This document shows positions 17,615 through 26,986 of a stretch of DNA of 64,000 nucleotides, piece by piece; the first letter of the stretch is position 1; the number at the start of each line of letters is the position of its first letter. The position numbers and the translations under genes are program-made. The stretch is taken from contig NZ_LDJG01000015.1 of the NCBI RefSeq assembly GCF_001431425.1, forward strand, positions 124,001 through 188,000, read 5' to 3'. The DNA is from Stenotrophomonas nitritireducens. GTDB taxonomy: Bacteria; Pseudomonadota; Gammaproteobacteria; Xanthomonadales; Xanthomonadaceae. The notes below the pieces were generated by a model, which ran no database searches, had not been told where the DNA came from, and was given only the letters and a program-made list of their open reading frames with translations.

Positions 17615-17923
17615 TTACTGGTATTGCTGCAGCATTTGCAGGTAGGCCGCACTGCCGCCCATGGCGAAGTAGATGACGTTGAACAGCAGGCCGACGATGG
17701 CCAGCGCGGTGGCCACCCAGCACCAGGTCTTGGCATTGTTGGAGGCGCGGCGCGCGCCATCGATGTCGCCCTGGTTCAGCAGCGTGTTCACCTTGCTGGA
17801 GAAGACGATGGCGACGATGCCCACCAGGCCCAGCGGGCAGCACAGGCAGGTGGCGAGGACCGTGGCGATGATCGACCACGCCAGGTAGTTGGGGATGCTG
17901 CCGGTGGGATTGACGGTATTCAT
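17615..17923 (-). CDS. CD225/dispanin-family small membrane protein
   Basis: From the ATG at 17923, 102 residues are encoded. 'NYLAWSIIATVLATCLCCPL' and 'GIVAIVFSSKVNTLLNQGD' followed by 'GARRASNNAKTWCWVAT' match the two-helix CD225/dispanin fold known from vertebrate IFITM proteins; bacterial members are common and uncharacterised. An in-frame extension upstream to 18526 overlaps the next gene and is not believed. It lies between the TM2-like and DUF2752 genes. Confidence 0.82.
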   Translation of the reverse strand: MNTVNPTGSIPNYLAWSIIATVLATCLCCPLGLVGIVAIVFSSKVNTLLNQGDIDGARRASNNAKTWCWVATALAIVGLLFNVIYFAMGGSAAYLQMLQQYQ

Positions 17924-17949
17924 TGCTTCTCCGGTGGGGTTGCGGGAAA

Positions 17950-18267
17950 TCAGCGTGACTTGCAGGCGTTCGCCGCGGTCAGCGACGAGAGGATCATGGC
18001 CGCGATCCAGCACAGCGGCCAGGTGATGAAGCCGATGAAAACGAAGCACAGCAGGACGTTGACGGCGGTCAGGGCCCAGTAGCCGAACATGATGATCAGA
18101 CCGGTGCCGACATTGCCGGCGTATATGTGGCCGATGCCGAAGGTCTGCAGGAACAGTCCCGGCAGCACTTCCAGCAGGGCCGCCACGCCGCCGGACTTCT
18201 GCGGGTGGTAGTAGTGGTGCACCTGCTGCGGCGCTGGAACGGCGGGCGGTGGCGGTGGGATGTCCAT
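17950..18267 (-). CDS. TM2-like small membrane protein
   Basis: From the ATG at 18267 the protein has 105 residues: a proline- and histidine-rich head ('MDIPPPPPAVPAPQQ'), then hydrophobic segments with 'GLFLQTFGIGHIYAGNVGTG', the glycine-containing turn of TM2 domains, and a C-terminal helix. It is first in a three-gene run of small membrane proteins, 26 bp ahead of the CD225-type gene. The function is unknown. Confidence 0.75.
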   Translation of the reverse strand: MDIPPPPPAVPAPQQVHHYYHPQKSGGVAALLEVLPGLFLQTFGIGHIYAGNVGTGLIIMFGYWALTAVNVLLCFVFIGFITWPLCWIAAMILSSLTAANACKSR

Positions 18268-18357
18268 GTTTCCTCGGTATCGGCGGGTGCCGCGCGTTCC
18301 CTGCAGCCGCATTGGAGTGGTTAGCGTAGCGATTTGCCCCACAGGCGGTAAAGCCGG

Positions 18358-20247
18358 TCAGGCGTGGTCGCCGCGCAGCGCCCTTACCCGGGCCTCCAGC
18401 GCCGCCGCGTCGGTGGCGGCGCCATCGACCGCGGGGCCGGCGGCCACCTCGATGTGCGCGCGGAAGCGGCGCGGTACCCGCATCCGCCCCAGCCGGCTGT
18501 CGCGGCGGCTCCACATGCTGCTCCACATGCCCTTGAGCGCCAGCGGCACCACCGGCACCGGGCGCCGGGCGAGGATCTTCTCCACGCCCGAGCGGAACGG
18601 CGTGATCTCACCGTCGCGGGTCAGCGCGCCTTCTGGAAAGATGCATACCAGCTCGCCTTCCGCCAGCGCGGCGTCGATGGCGTCGAACGCGCGCTGCATC
18701 AGCTCGGCGTCCTCCTTCGGGCTGGCGATGGGGATCGCCTTTGCGGTGCGGAAGATCCAGCGCATCACCGGGATGTTGAAGATTTTGTAGTACATGACGA
18801 AGCGCACCGGGCGCGGCACCACCGCCGAGAGGATCAGCGCGTCCATGTAGCTGACGTGGTTGCAGACGAGCAGCGCGGCGCCCTCGTCGGGCACGTGCTG
18901 TTCGATGCCGGCCGGGCGCAGGCGGTACAGCGTGCGCACCATCACCCAGCTCAGGAAGCGCATCAGGAACTCGGGCACGATGCTGAAGATGTACGCGGCC
19001 ACCAGCACGTTGGCGATGGCCAGCGCCAGGAACAGCTGCGGCACGCTCCAGTCCAGCAGGCTCTGGGTGAGCAGGCCGGCCATCGCCGCCAGCACGATGA
19101 AGCCGGAGTTCTGGATGTTCAGCGCGGCGAACACGCGCGACATCTCCGATTTCGGCGTGCGGCTCTGGATGAGCGCGAACAGCGGCACCACGAACAGGCC
19201 GGTGAACAGGCCGATGCCGAGCAGGTCGACGACGATGCGCACGCTGCCGGGCTGGCGCAGGAAGCCGGCCACGTCCAGCCCGCTCGCCGCCACCGCGCCG
19301 GTGCGGGCGAAGTACAGGTCGAACAGGAACGCGCTCATGCCGAATGCGCCCAGCGGCACCAGGCCGATCTCGACGATGCGCCCGGACAGCTTCTCGCACA
19401 GCAGCGAACCGCTGCCGGTGCCCACCGAGAACAGCGCCAGCGCGAAGATGTACAGGGTCGAGCCGCCGCCCAGGTTGACCTCGGCGTAGGCCGGCAGCTG
19501 CGAGGTCAGGATGGTGCCGACGAACCAGAACCAGGACACGCCCAGCACCGCGTTGCGCACCGCCTTCTGCTTTTTGGCCATGCGCAGCACGGCCAGCGAT
19601 TCGGACAGCGGGTTCCAGTTGATCTTCAGGTCCGGCGCGCCGGCATCCACCTTCGGGATCAGCCGCGCTGCGGTGTTGCCGGCCACCGCCAGCGCGATCA
19701 CCGCCACCGCCGCCACGACCGGACCGTGGCTGCCGGCCAGGGTGAAGATCAATCCGCCGGCGATCATGCCGCCGAGGATGGAGAGGGAGGTGCCCATCTC
19801 GACCAGGCCGTTGCCGCCGGTCAGTTCCTCCGGCTTGAGGATGGAGGGCAGCACCGAATATTTCACCGGCCCGAACAGGGTGGACTGCAGGCCGGTGCAG
19901 AACAGCGCCACCAACAGCACCGGCATGCTCTGGGTGAGGAAGCCCAGCGCGGCCAGCGACATGATCGCGATCTCCATCGTGGTGGTGACGACGATCAGCC
20001 GCTGTTTTTCGAGCTTTTCGGCGAACTGGCCGGCCAGCGCCGAGAACAGGAAGTAGGGCAGGATGAAGATCGCCGGGGCGAGCATGGCGTAGATGCTGCG
20101 CTCCTTCGTGCTCACGCCGAGGAAGAACAGCAGGCCGATGATGGCCTGGCGGTACACGTTGTCGTTGAAGGCGCCCAGCGCCTGGACGACGAAGAACGGC
20201 AGGAAGCGGCGCTGTCCGAGCAGCGCGAACTGGTTATGGCCGGCCAC
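18358..20247 (-). CDS. MFS transporter-acyltransferase fusion (LplT-Aas-like)
   Basis: The 629-residue protein joins an MFS transporter domain (about 1-410, ten to twelve helices) to a PlsC-type acyltransferase domain (about 430-629). The acyltransferase motifs are present: H-x4-D in 'CNHVSYMDA' and 'FPEG'. LplT moves lysophospholipid across the inner membrane and Aas re-acylates it. The acyl-ACP synthetase domain of Aas is absent here. The GTG at 20247, preceded by AAGGA, gives 'MAGHNQFALLGQRRF'. It overlaps the 3' end of the upstream LysR gene by 14 bp. Confidence 0.88.
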   Translation of the reverse strand: MAGHNQFALLGQRRFLPFFVVQALGAFNDNVYRQAIIGLLFFLGVSTKERSIYAMLAPAIFILPYFLFSALAGQFAEKLEKQRLIVVTTTMEIAIMSLAALGFLTQSMPVLLVALFCTGLQSTLFGPVKYSVLPSILKPEELTGGNGLVEMGTSLSILGGMIAGGLIFTLAGSHGPVVAAVAVIALAVAGNTAARLIPKVDAGAPDLKINWNPLSESLAVLRMAKKQKAVRNAVLGVSWFWFVGTILTSQLPAYAEVNLGGGSTLYIFALALFSVGTGSGSLLCEKLSGRIVEIGLVPLGAFGMSAFLFDLYFARTGAVAASGLDVAGFLRQPGSVRIVVDLLGIGLFTGLFVVPLFALIQSRTPKSEMSRVFAALNIQNSGFIVLAAMAGLLTQSLLDWSVPQLFLALAIANVLVAAYIFSIVPEFLMRFLSWVMVRTLYRLRPAGIEQHVPDEGAALLVCNHVSYMDALILSAVVPRPVRFVMYYKIFNIPVMRWIFRTAKAIPIASPKEDAELMQRAFDAIDAALAEGELVCIFPEGALTRDGEITPFRSGVEKILARRPVPVVPLALKGMWSSMWSRRDSRLGRMRVPRRFRAHIEVAAGPAVDGAATDAAALEARVRALRGDHA

Positions 20248-21181
20248 GTGGGTTCCTTGGTTTGCGGCGCACCTTAGCAGGTTCGATGGAGGCCCCGTGC
20301 GTGGTGGCGGCCGGCAGCAGGTCGAGCAGCGCACGCGCGGCGGGCGTGGGATCGGCGCGCCACGCCACGCAGGTGCGGAAACGGAACGGCTCGGCCAGCG
20401 GGCGCACATCGACGCCCTGCATGCGCGCGGCCATGCTGTCCGGGATCGCCGCCACCGCGAGCCCGGCGGCCACCAGTTGCCGCAGCAGTTCGCCATGGCT
20501 GACTTCGTACTGCAGCTGCGGCGCTACGCCGCGTTCGAGCAGGGCGTCGTCCATCATCCGCCGCACGCCGGCGCCGGGCACCAGCGCGGCCAGCGGGACG
20601 CCGTCCAGCGCCTGCAGCGGCACGCGCCGCAGCGCCGCCAGCGCGTGTCCGGGCGGCAGCAGCAGCGACAGGCCTTCCTCGTCCAGCAGGTGGTGCTGCG
20701 CCGGCAGCGGCACCTGCGGGCCGACGCCCACCAGCGCCACGTCCAGCCGGCCCTCGGCCAGCTCGGCCAGCAGTTCCTCGCTCATGCCCACGCGCAGGTG
20801 CACGTCCACCGCCGGATGGGTGCGGCGGAAGGTGGCGAGCAGGGCGGGCACGTCGACCACGGTGAGCGCGGTGATCTGGCCGATGCGGATGCGGCCGCGC
20901 ACCGTGCCCAGCGCCAGCGCCATTTCCTCCTGCAGGCGGGCGGCGGCCTGCAGGGTCAGCCGCGCATTGCGCAGGAATACCTCGCCGGCCGCGGTGGGGC
21001 GCACCTGCCGGTGGCCGCGCTCGAACAGGCGCGCGCCGAAGGCCTCCTCCAGCCGCGCCACCTGGTGGCTCAGGGCCGATTGCACGGTATGGCAACGCGC
21101 GGCGGCGGCGGTGAAGCCGCCTTCCTCGGCCACGGCGACGGCGAATTCCAGCTGGCGCAGGGTGAACATGCCATCACTCAA
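20234..21181 (-). CDS. LysR-family regulator, divergent from MFS gene
   Basis: The 315-residue protein has an N-terminal winged HTH ('FTLRQLEFAVAVAEEGGFTA', 'SALSHQVARLEEAFGARLFE') and a LysR substrate-binding domain (about 95-300). A second ATG four codons in is an equally good start. It is divergent from the MFS transporter gene at 21269, the usual layout when a LysR protein controls its neighbour. The effector is unknown. Confidence 0.9.
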   Translation of the reverse strand: MSDGMFTLRQLEFAVAVAEEGGFTAAAARCHTVQSALSHQVARLEEAFGARLFERGHRQVRPTAAGEVFLRNARLTLQAAARLQEEMALALGTVRGRIRIGQITALTVVDVPALLATFRRTHPAVDVHLRVGMSEELLAELAEGRLDVALVGVGPQVPLPAQHHLLDEEGLSLLLPPGHALAALRRVPLQALDGVPLAALVPGAGVRRMMDDALLERGVAPQLQYEVSHGELLRQLVAAGLAVAAIPDSMAARMQGVDVRPLAEPFRFRTCVAWRADPTPAARALLDLLPAATTHGASIEPAKVRRKPRNPRGRP

Positions 21182-21200
21182 GCAGATGGCATCGATGAAG

Positions 21201-21217
21201 ACAATGCATTTGTGTCA
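21201..21217. promoter_or_regulatory. Imperfect palindrome, candidate LysR operator
   Basis: GACAATGCATTTGTGTC lies in the 87-bp divergent gap between the LysR and MFS genes and is nearly symmetric about ATGCAT. LysR proteins often bind such dyads upstream of divergent targets. Confidence 0.35.
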
Positions 21218-21268
21218 TTGAAGGCGGGCGCACAGACTTGGCGCCCGCTCCTCCTGCCAGACACCGCG

Positions 21269-22450
21269 ATGCCCGCCGATTCCGCCCACGCCAAGGTTCT
21301 CTCCCCGTCGCGGGTATTGCTGCTGGCTGCCGCCACCGGCCTGATCGTGGCCAGCAATTACTACGCCCAGCCGCTGCTGCAACTGCTGGGCGAGGCGTTC
21401 GGGCTGGGTGCCGGCCAGGTCGGCTGGGTGGTGACCGTGGCTCAGTTGTCCTATGCCGCCGGCCTGCTGCTGATCGTGCCGTTGGGCGACCGCCTGGAGC
21501 GGCGCCGGCTGATCGTGGCGCTGTTCGTGCTGGCCGCGGCGGGGCTGGCGGTCAGCGCCAGCGCCGGCCATTTCGCGCAGCTGCTGGCGGGCACCGCGCT
21601 GAGCGGAGTGTCTGCGGTGGCCGCGCAGGTGATCATTCCGCATGCGGCGACGCTGGCCGCGCCGGAGCGGCGCGGACGCGTGGTCGGCACGATCATGGCC
21701 GGCCTGCTGCTGGGCATCCTGCTCGCGCGCACGGCGTCGGGCGTGCTGGCCGGCATCGGCTCCTGGCATACCGTGTACTGGGTGGCGGCCGTGGCGCTGC
21801 TGCTCATGGCGGTGGCGCTGGCCCGCGCGCTGCCGGCCTACCGGCCCCGCGCGACGCTGTCGTATCCGCGCCTGATCGCCTCGGTGCTGGCACTGTTGCG
21901 CGACGAGCCGGTGCTGCGCCGGCGCGCCCTGCTCGGCGCCCTGCTGTTTGCCGGCTTCAGCGTGTTCTGGACGCCGCTGGCGTTCCTGCTGTCCGGCCCG
22001 GCCTATGGCTACTCCATCGCCACCATCGGCCTGTTCGGGCTGGTCGGCGCCGCCGGTGCGCTGGCCGCCAGCCGTGCCGGCCGGCTGAGCGACCGCGGGC
22101 TTGGCCGCCAGGTGACCGTCGGCGGACTGCTCCTGTTGCTGTTGTCGTGGCTGGTGCTGCTGCTGGCGCCGGTTTCGCTGGCCGCGCTGGTGGTGGGCGT
22201 GCTGGCGCTGGACGTGGCGGTGCAGGCAGTGCACATCGACAACCAGAGCACGATCTACCGGCTCGACGAAGGCGCCCGCAGCCGCATCACCGCGGCCTAC
22301 ATGACCTGCTACTTCATCGGCGGTGCGGCGGGTTCGGCACTGGGCACGCAGGCCTGGACCCGGTCTGGCTGGACCGGCGTGTGCACGGTGGGCATCGCCC
22401 TGGCGGTGGTGGCGCTGCTGGCGACGCCGCGCGCGCCGGCGCGACGCTAG
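21269..22450 (+). CDS. MFS transporter (YnfM/sugar-efflux-like)
   Basis: From the ATG at 21269 the protein has 393 residues and twelve predicted helices. 'NYYAQPLLQLLGEAFGLGAG' at helix 1 and 'GDRLERRRLI' after helix 2 (the MFS A-motif position) are typical of the drug:H+ antiporter-like group. It is divergent from a LysR regulator that probably controls it. Its stop codon overlaps that of the convergent yccS-like gene in the tetranucleotide CTAG. Confidence 0.86.
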   Translation: MPADSAHAKVLSPSRVLLLAAATGLIVASNYYAQPLLQLLGEAFGLGAGQVGWVVTVAQLSYAAGLLLIVPLGDRLERRRLIVALFVLAAAGLAVSASAGHFAQLLAGTALSGVSAVAAQVIIPHAATLAAPERRGRVVGTIMAGLLLGILLARTASGVLAGIGSWHTVYWVAAVALLLMAVALARALPAYRPRATLSYPRLIASVLALLRDEPVLRRRALLGALLFAGFSVFWTPLAFLLSGPAYGYSIATIGLFGLVGAAGALAASRAGRLSDRGLGRQVTVGGLLLLLLSWLVLLLAPVSLAALVVGVLALDVAVQAVHIDNQSTIYRLDEGARSRITAAYMTCYFIGGAAGSALGTQAWTRSGWTGVCTVGIALAVVALLATPRAPARR

Positions 22451-24639
22451 GCGGCGGGCACCGCGGCCTGGGCCGGCCCGCCCACCGCTTCGTCGGCAGC
22501 GGCGCGCAGGCGCGGCAGCAGGCGCAGGATCAGCGCCAGCTGGGTGCGCACCAGCCGCGACTTGTCGTCGATGTCCTCGGGCAACTGCTCCAGCGCGTCG
22601 GCCAGTGCGATCTCGTCGACCTCGGCCGCAGGCGCGCTCCGCCGCTCCGCCAGCGCCGTGGACAGGCCGGCCAGCGCCTGCTGCAGGCATTGCCACGCAT
22701 GCGCGACCCGCGGATCGTCGCTCACCGCCGCCTGCGCGCGGTGCGCGCCAAGCGCGGACAGGTAGCCGAGCAGGGTGTTGGACAGGGCGAGGAAGCGGAA
22801 GCCCGCATCCAGGTTGCCGCGCGCATAGCCCGGTTCGCGCAGCATGTTGGACAGCGCCACCGACAGCGCGACGTCGGCGTTGTGCATGTCGCGGCGGGCG
22901 ATGCGGTAGGGCAGGTCGTCGCGCATGCCGCTGCGGTACTGGCCCAGCACCTCGTCCAGGTAGCGCGTGCTGGTAGCGACCACCTGCGCCATCACCCGGT
23001 GCAGGCGCCGCCCCTGCCAGTCGGGCAGGATCAGCAGCGAGGCGGCCGCGGCGATCGCGCAGCCGATCAGCGTGTCCAGCAGCCGCGGCCAGATCAGCAC
23101 GAAGCCGTCGCCGAGCAGGTTGAAGCACAGCAGCGCCATCGTGGTGATCGCGGCGGTGGCGATCACGTAGCGGTCGGTGCGGGTGACGAAGAACAGCAGC
23201 GCGGCGGCGAGCGCCAGCAGCAGCTGCAGCGTGGTGCCGGGGAACAGCTGCATCAGCGCCCAGGTCGCGCCCAGGCCGAACAGGGTGCCGCCGATGCGCT
23301 GCACCAGCCGCAGCCGCGTGGCGCCGAAGTTCGGCCGGCACACGAACACGACGGTGAGCAGGATCCAGTAGCCGTTGCTCGGGTGCACCAGCTTGAGCAC
23401 GGCATAGCCGATGATCAGCGCCACGGCGATGCGCACGCCGTGGCGGAACAGCAGCGAGCCGGGCGTCAGCGCCTGGCGCAGGCGCGTGGCCATCTCGCGC
23501 AGCGTGTGCGGCGAGGAATCGCGCAGGCGGGTGTCGATGCCTTCCAGCGGCGTGTCGGCCAGCGAGGCCTCGGACAGCTGCCGGGCGATGCTGGACAGGT
23601 TGGCCGCCAGCAGCTGCAGCGAGCCGAGCAGCCGCTGCCAGTGCGGATTGTGCTGGTCGCGCAGGTACTGCAGCGAATGCTCCAGGTCCTGCCCGGCCTG
23701 GCGGTTGCGCTCGCCGTAGTCGAACGGCTGGCGCAGGCGGATCGCCTCGCCCAGCGTCATGCAGGCGCCGCCCTGCAGCGACAGCAGCCGCCGGCAGCGG
23801 TACAGCACGTCGCTGTGGAAGAAGGCCTCGCTCAGCGCCTCGTAGGGATAGTGCGAGGAACTGGCGCGCTCGTGGAAATCCTGCGCCATGTAGTACAGGC
23901 GGAAGTACAGGCCGGACTGCACGCCGGGGCGCCCGGAACGGCCGAAGCGGCTGAGGATCGCTGCCTTGGCGGCATTGAGCGCTTCGACCACGCGCACGTT
24001 CTGCTCGGCCAGCGCCAGCCGCCGCGCCTCCAGGTCGCCATGCCGCACCGGTTCGAACAGGTCGGCCTTGAGCTGCAGGTAGCGCCCGAGTTCGCCGAAC
24101 AGGCGCGCCAGCCGTTCGCGCACCGGCCGGTTGGCGAACATCACCGTCCACAGGATCGACAGCGCGCCATACCAGGCCGCGCCGGCGAGCATCTGCGCCA
24201 CGTCGCGCCACGCCGCGTCGGTCCCGGCGTCGCGGTGCTGGTCCATGGCGATCATGGTGTAGATCGCCAGCGTCACCGTGGCCTGGCCGATGGACGCATA
24301 GCGCTCGCCCAGCGCGCCGAGCAGGGTCGAAGCGAAGGCGGCCAGCGCCAGCGCCGCGACGAAGGGCAAGGGCCAGTTGAACAGGTGGATGACCGCAGCG
24401 GCCGCGGCGACGAAACACAGCAGCGACAGCAGCACCGACTTGCTGCGGCCCCAGCCGTTGTCGTCGGTCTCGGCCACGGCACTGGCGATGGTGCCCAGGA
24501 ACAGCGAGGGCAGCGGCTGCAGGTCGCCGCGGTACCAGCACACCGCCATCAGCGTGGACAGCGCGATGAACACGCGCAGCCCATAGCTGGCTTTCTCGTG
24601 GGCCCATAGCTGGTTCAACAGGCGTTCGGTGGGGCGCAT
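22447..24639 (-). CDS. yccS: YccS/FUSC-family inner-membrane exporter
   Basis: The 730-residue protein has two groups of membrane helices (about 20-170 and 390-520), each followed by a large soluble part, the layout of YccS/YhfK and aromatic-acid exporters of the FUSC superfamily. 'SNGYWILLTVVFVCRPNFGAT' and 'RIGGTLFGLGATWAL' are conserved in the second half. The ATG at 24639 ('MRPTERLLNQLWAHEKASYG') is chosen over one 21 codons upstream. The substrate is unknown. It converges with the MFS gene. Confidence 0.9.
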   Translation of the reverse strand: MRPTERLLNQLWAHEKASYGLRVFIALSTLMAVCWYRGDLQPLPSLFLGTIASAVAETDDNGWGRSKSVLLSLLCFVAAAAAVIHLFNWPLPFVAALALAAFASTLLGALGERYASIGQATVTLAIYTMIAMDQHRDAGTDAAWRDVAQMLAGAAWYGALSILWTVMFANRPVRERLARLFGELGRYLQLKADLFEPVRHGDLEARRLALAEQNVRVVEALNAAKAAILSRFGRSGRPGVQSGLYFRLYYMAQDFHERASSSHYPYEALSEAFFHSDVLYRCRRLLSLQGGACMTLGEAIRLRQPFDYGERNRQAGQDLEHSLQYLRDQHNPHWQRLLGSLQLLAANLSSIARQLSEASLADTPLEGIDTRLRDSSPHTLREMATRLRQALTPGSLLFRHGVRIAVALIIGYAVLKLVHPSNGYWILLTVVFVCRPNFGATRLRLVQRIGGTLFGLGATWALMQLFPGTTLQLLLALAAALLFFVTRTDRYVIATAAITTMALLCFNLLGDGFVLIWPRLLDTLIGCAIAAAASLLILPDWQGRRLHRVMAQVVATSTRYLDEVLGQYRSGMRDDLPYRIARRDMHNADVALSVALSNMLREPGYARGNLDAGFRFLALSNTLLGYLSALGAHRAQAAVSDDPRVAHAWQCLQQALAGLSTALAERRSAPAAEVDEIALADALEQLPEDIDDKSRLVRTQLALILRLLPRLRAAADEAVGGPAQAAVPAA

Positions 24640-24804
24640 GCCGGTGCTGCGGATCGCGGAGCGGGAGCGTGCCAGCTTGCAGTGCCTGCCGATGCGGGGC
24701 AAGGCGGCCGATGGGCGCGGCTCGATTCCTGCCCGTGGGGAAGCCCGTGATGCGGCGTCTGCCGCGGGTCTTCCGGCGAAGATGCAGGCGGGGCGTGATC
24801 CGTT

Positions 24805-25725
24805 CTACAGCGGTGGGTCGTTGACCTGGCGCATGAAATCGATGAACACCCGCAGCTTGGGAGCGAGCTGTTCGCGCGAAGGGTAGTACAGATGGAAGCC
24901 GGGAAACGGAGGTTGCCAGGCGTCGAGTAGGCGTAGCAGCCGCCCCGCGGCAAGGTCGTCCGCCGCGGCGGCCTCGAATACCTGCGCCAGCCCAAGCCCG
25001 GCGATGGCCATGCGCCGGCCCAGCCCGCTGTCGTTGAAGATCGGTCCGCCGTCGACCTCGACGCTGAAATCCTGGCCGTCGCGGGCGAACTCCCAGGGCA
25101 TCAGCCGGCCGTCGCTGCGGCGATAGCGGATGCAGGTGTGCCCGGCCAGGGCTTCGGGTGTGGGCGGTGGCGGATGCCTGCGCAGGTAGGCGGGAGACGC
25201 GACCACCACCAGCCGCTGCGGCGGCCCCAGCGGGGCGGCGACCATGCCGTCGGCCAGCGATTCGCCCAGGCGGATGCCGGCGTCGAAGCCCTCGGCCACC
25301 AGGTCGGTCAGTGCCGCCTGCACCGCCAGTTCCACCTCGATATGCGGATGGCGTGCGCAGAAGGCGGGCAGGTGCGGCAGCACCAGTTGCTCGGCCGCGA
25401 TCCGCGGCGCGGTGATGCGCAGGCGTCCGGCCGGCACGTCGCGGCTTTCCTCCAGCGCCTGCAGGGCCCCGCCGATGCGCGCCAGGGCCGGCGCGGCCTC
25501 GCGCAGCAGGCGTTCGCCCGGCTCGGTCAGGCCGACCCGGCGCGTGGTCCGGTGCAGCAGGCGCACGCCCAGCCGCCGTTCCAGGCTGCGCACCGACTGC
25601 GGCAGCGCCGAAGGCGACATGCCCAGTTCGATCGCCGCGCGGCTGAAGCTGGCGTGGCGCGCCACGCAGGCGAAAGCGGCCAGCGCCGGCAGTGTTGCAG
25701 GGTCGATTGTGAAGTCAGGCTTCAT
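24805..25725 (-). CDS. LysR-family regulator, divergent from aldo/keto reductase
   Basis: The 306-residue protein has an N-terminal HTH ('[20 protein letters not shown]', '[20 protein letters not shown]') and a type-2 periplasmic-binding-like effector domain. It resembles the DsdC/GcvA-like subgroup with 'GLGLAQVFE' near the C-terminus. It is divergent from the aldo/keto reductase across 76 bp and is the likely regulator of that gene. The effector is unknown. Confidence 0.9.
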   Translation of the reverse strand: MKPDFTIDPATLPALAAFACVARHASFSRAAIELGMSPSALPQSVRSLERRLGVRLLHRTTRRVGLTEPGERLLREAAPALARIGGALQALEESRDVPAGRLRITAPRIAAEQLVLPHLPAFCARHPHIEVELAVQAALTDLVAEGFDAGIRLGESLADGMVAAPLGPPQRLVVVASPAYLRRHPPPPTPEALAGHTCIRYRRSDGRLMPWEFARDGQDFSVEVDGGPIFNDSGLGRRMAIAGLGLAQVFEAAAADDLAAGRLLRLLDAWQPPFPGFHLYYPSREQLAPKLRVFIDFMRQVNDPPL

Positions 25726-25801
25726 TGATGGTGCAGATTATCCGGATTTATCGCGGGAAGCCTGGCCCCTACAGTGGCCTTCCCCCATCCGGAGCATCGC
25801 A

Positions 25802-26797
<996 letters not shown>

Positions 26798-26817
26798 AAC
26801 CGAGCCAAGCTTTAAAT

Positions 26818-26981
26818 GTAGAGCCGAGCCATGCTCGGCTGGGGCTTTCCCGATAAGGCCCCTGCCGAGCATGGCTCGGCACTACGCTCCCTCCCTTGCG
26901 CCGCAGGCGTAGGGGAGGGGTGGGGGTTGGCTGTTGCTGCTTTGCCGGTAAAGCCCCTTGCCGAGCATGGCTCGGCACTAC
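26818..26981. repeat. Three GTAG (SMAG-like) REP elements
   Basis: One element runs left to right (26818-26840, GTAG followed by AGCCGAGCCATGCTCGGCT). Two run in the opposite sense (about 26862-26885 and 26959-26981), each ending in CTAC after a TGCCGAGCATGGCTCGGCA core. The first two face each other as a dimer. The core matches the GTAG palindromes known from Stenotrophomonas. They fill the gap between the convergent reductase and purD genes. Confidence 0.85.
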
Positions 26982-26986
26982 AGTGC

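Noticed and set aside
17615..18526. A 303-codon frame covering the CD225-like and TM2-like genes
   Set aside because: Only its last 102 codons have family features. The upstream part is antisense-like low complexity over the TM2-like gene in another frame.
21215..24607. Two very long frames (over 1100 codons) around the MFS and yccS-like genes
   Set aside because: They are shadows in high-GC DNA: low-complexity Arg/Ala/Gly translations with no family features. The transmembrane genes on the opposite frames are clear.
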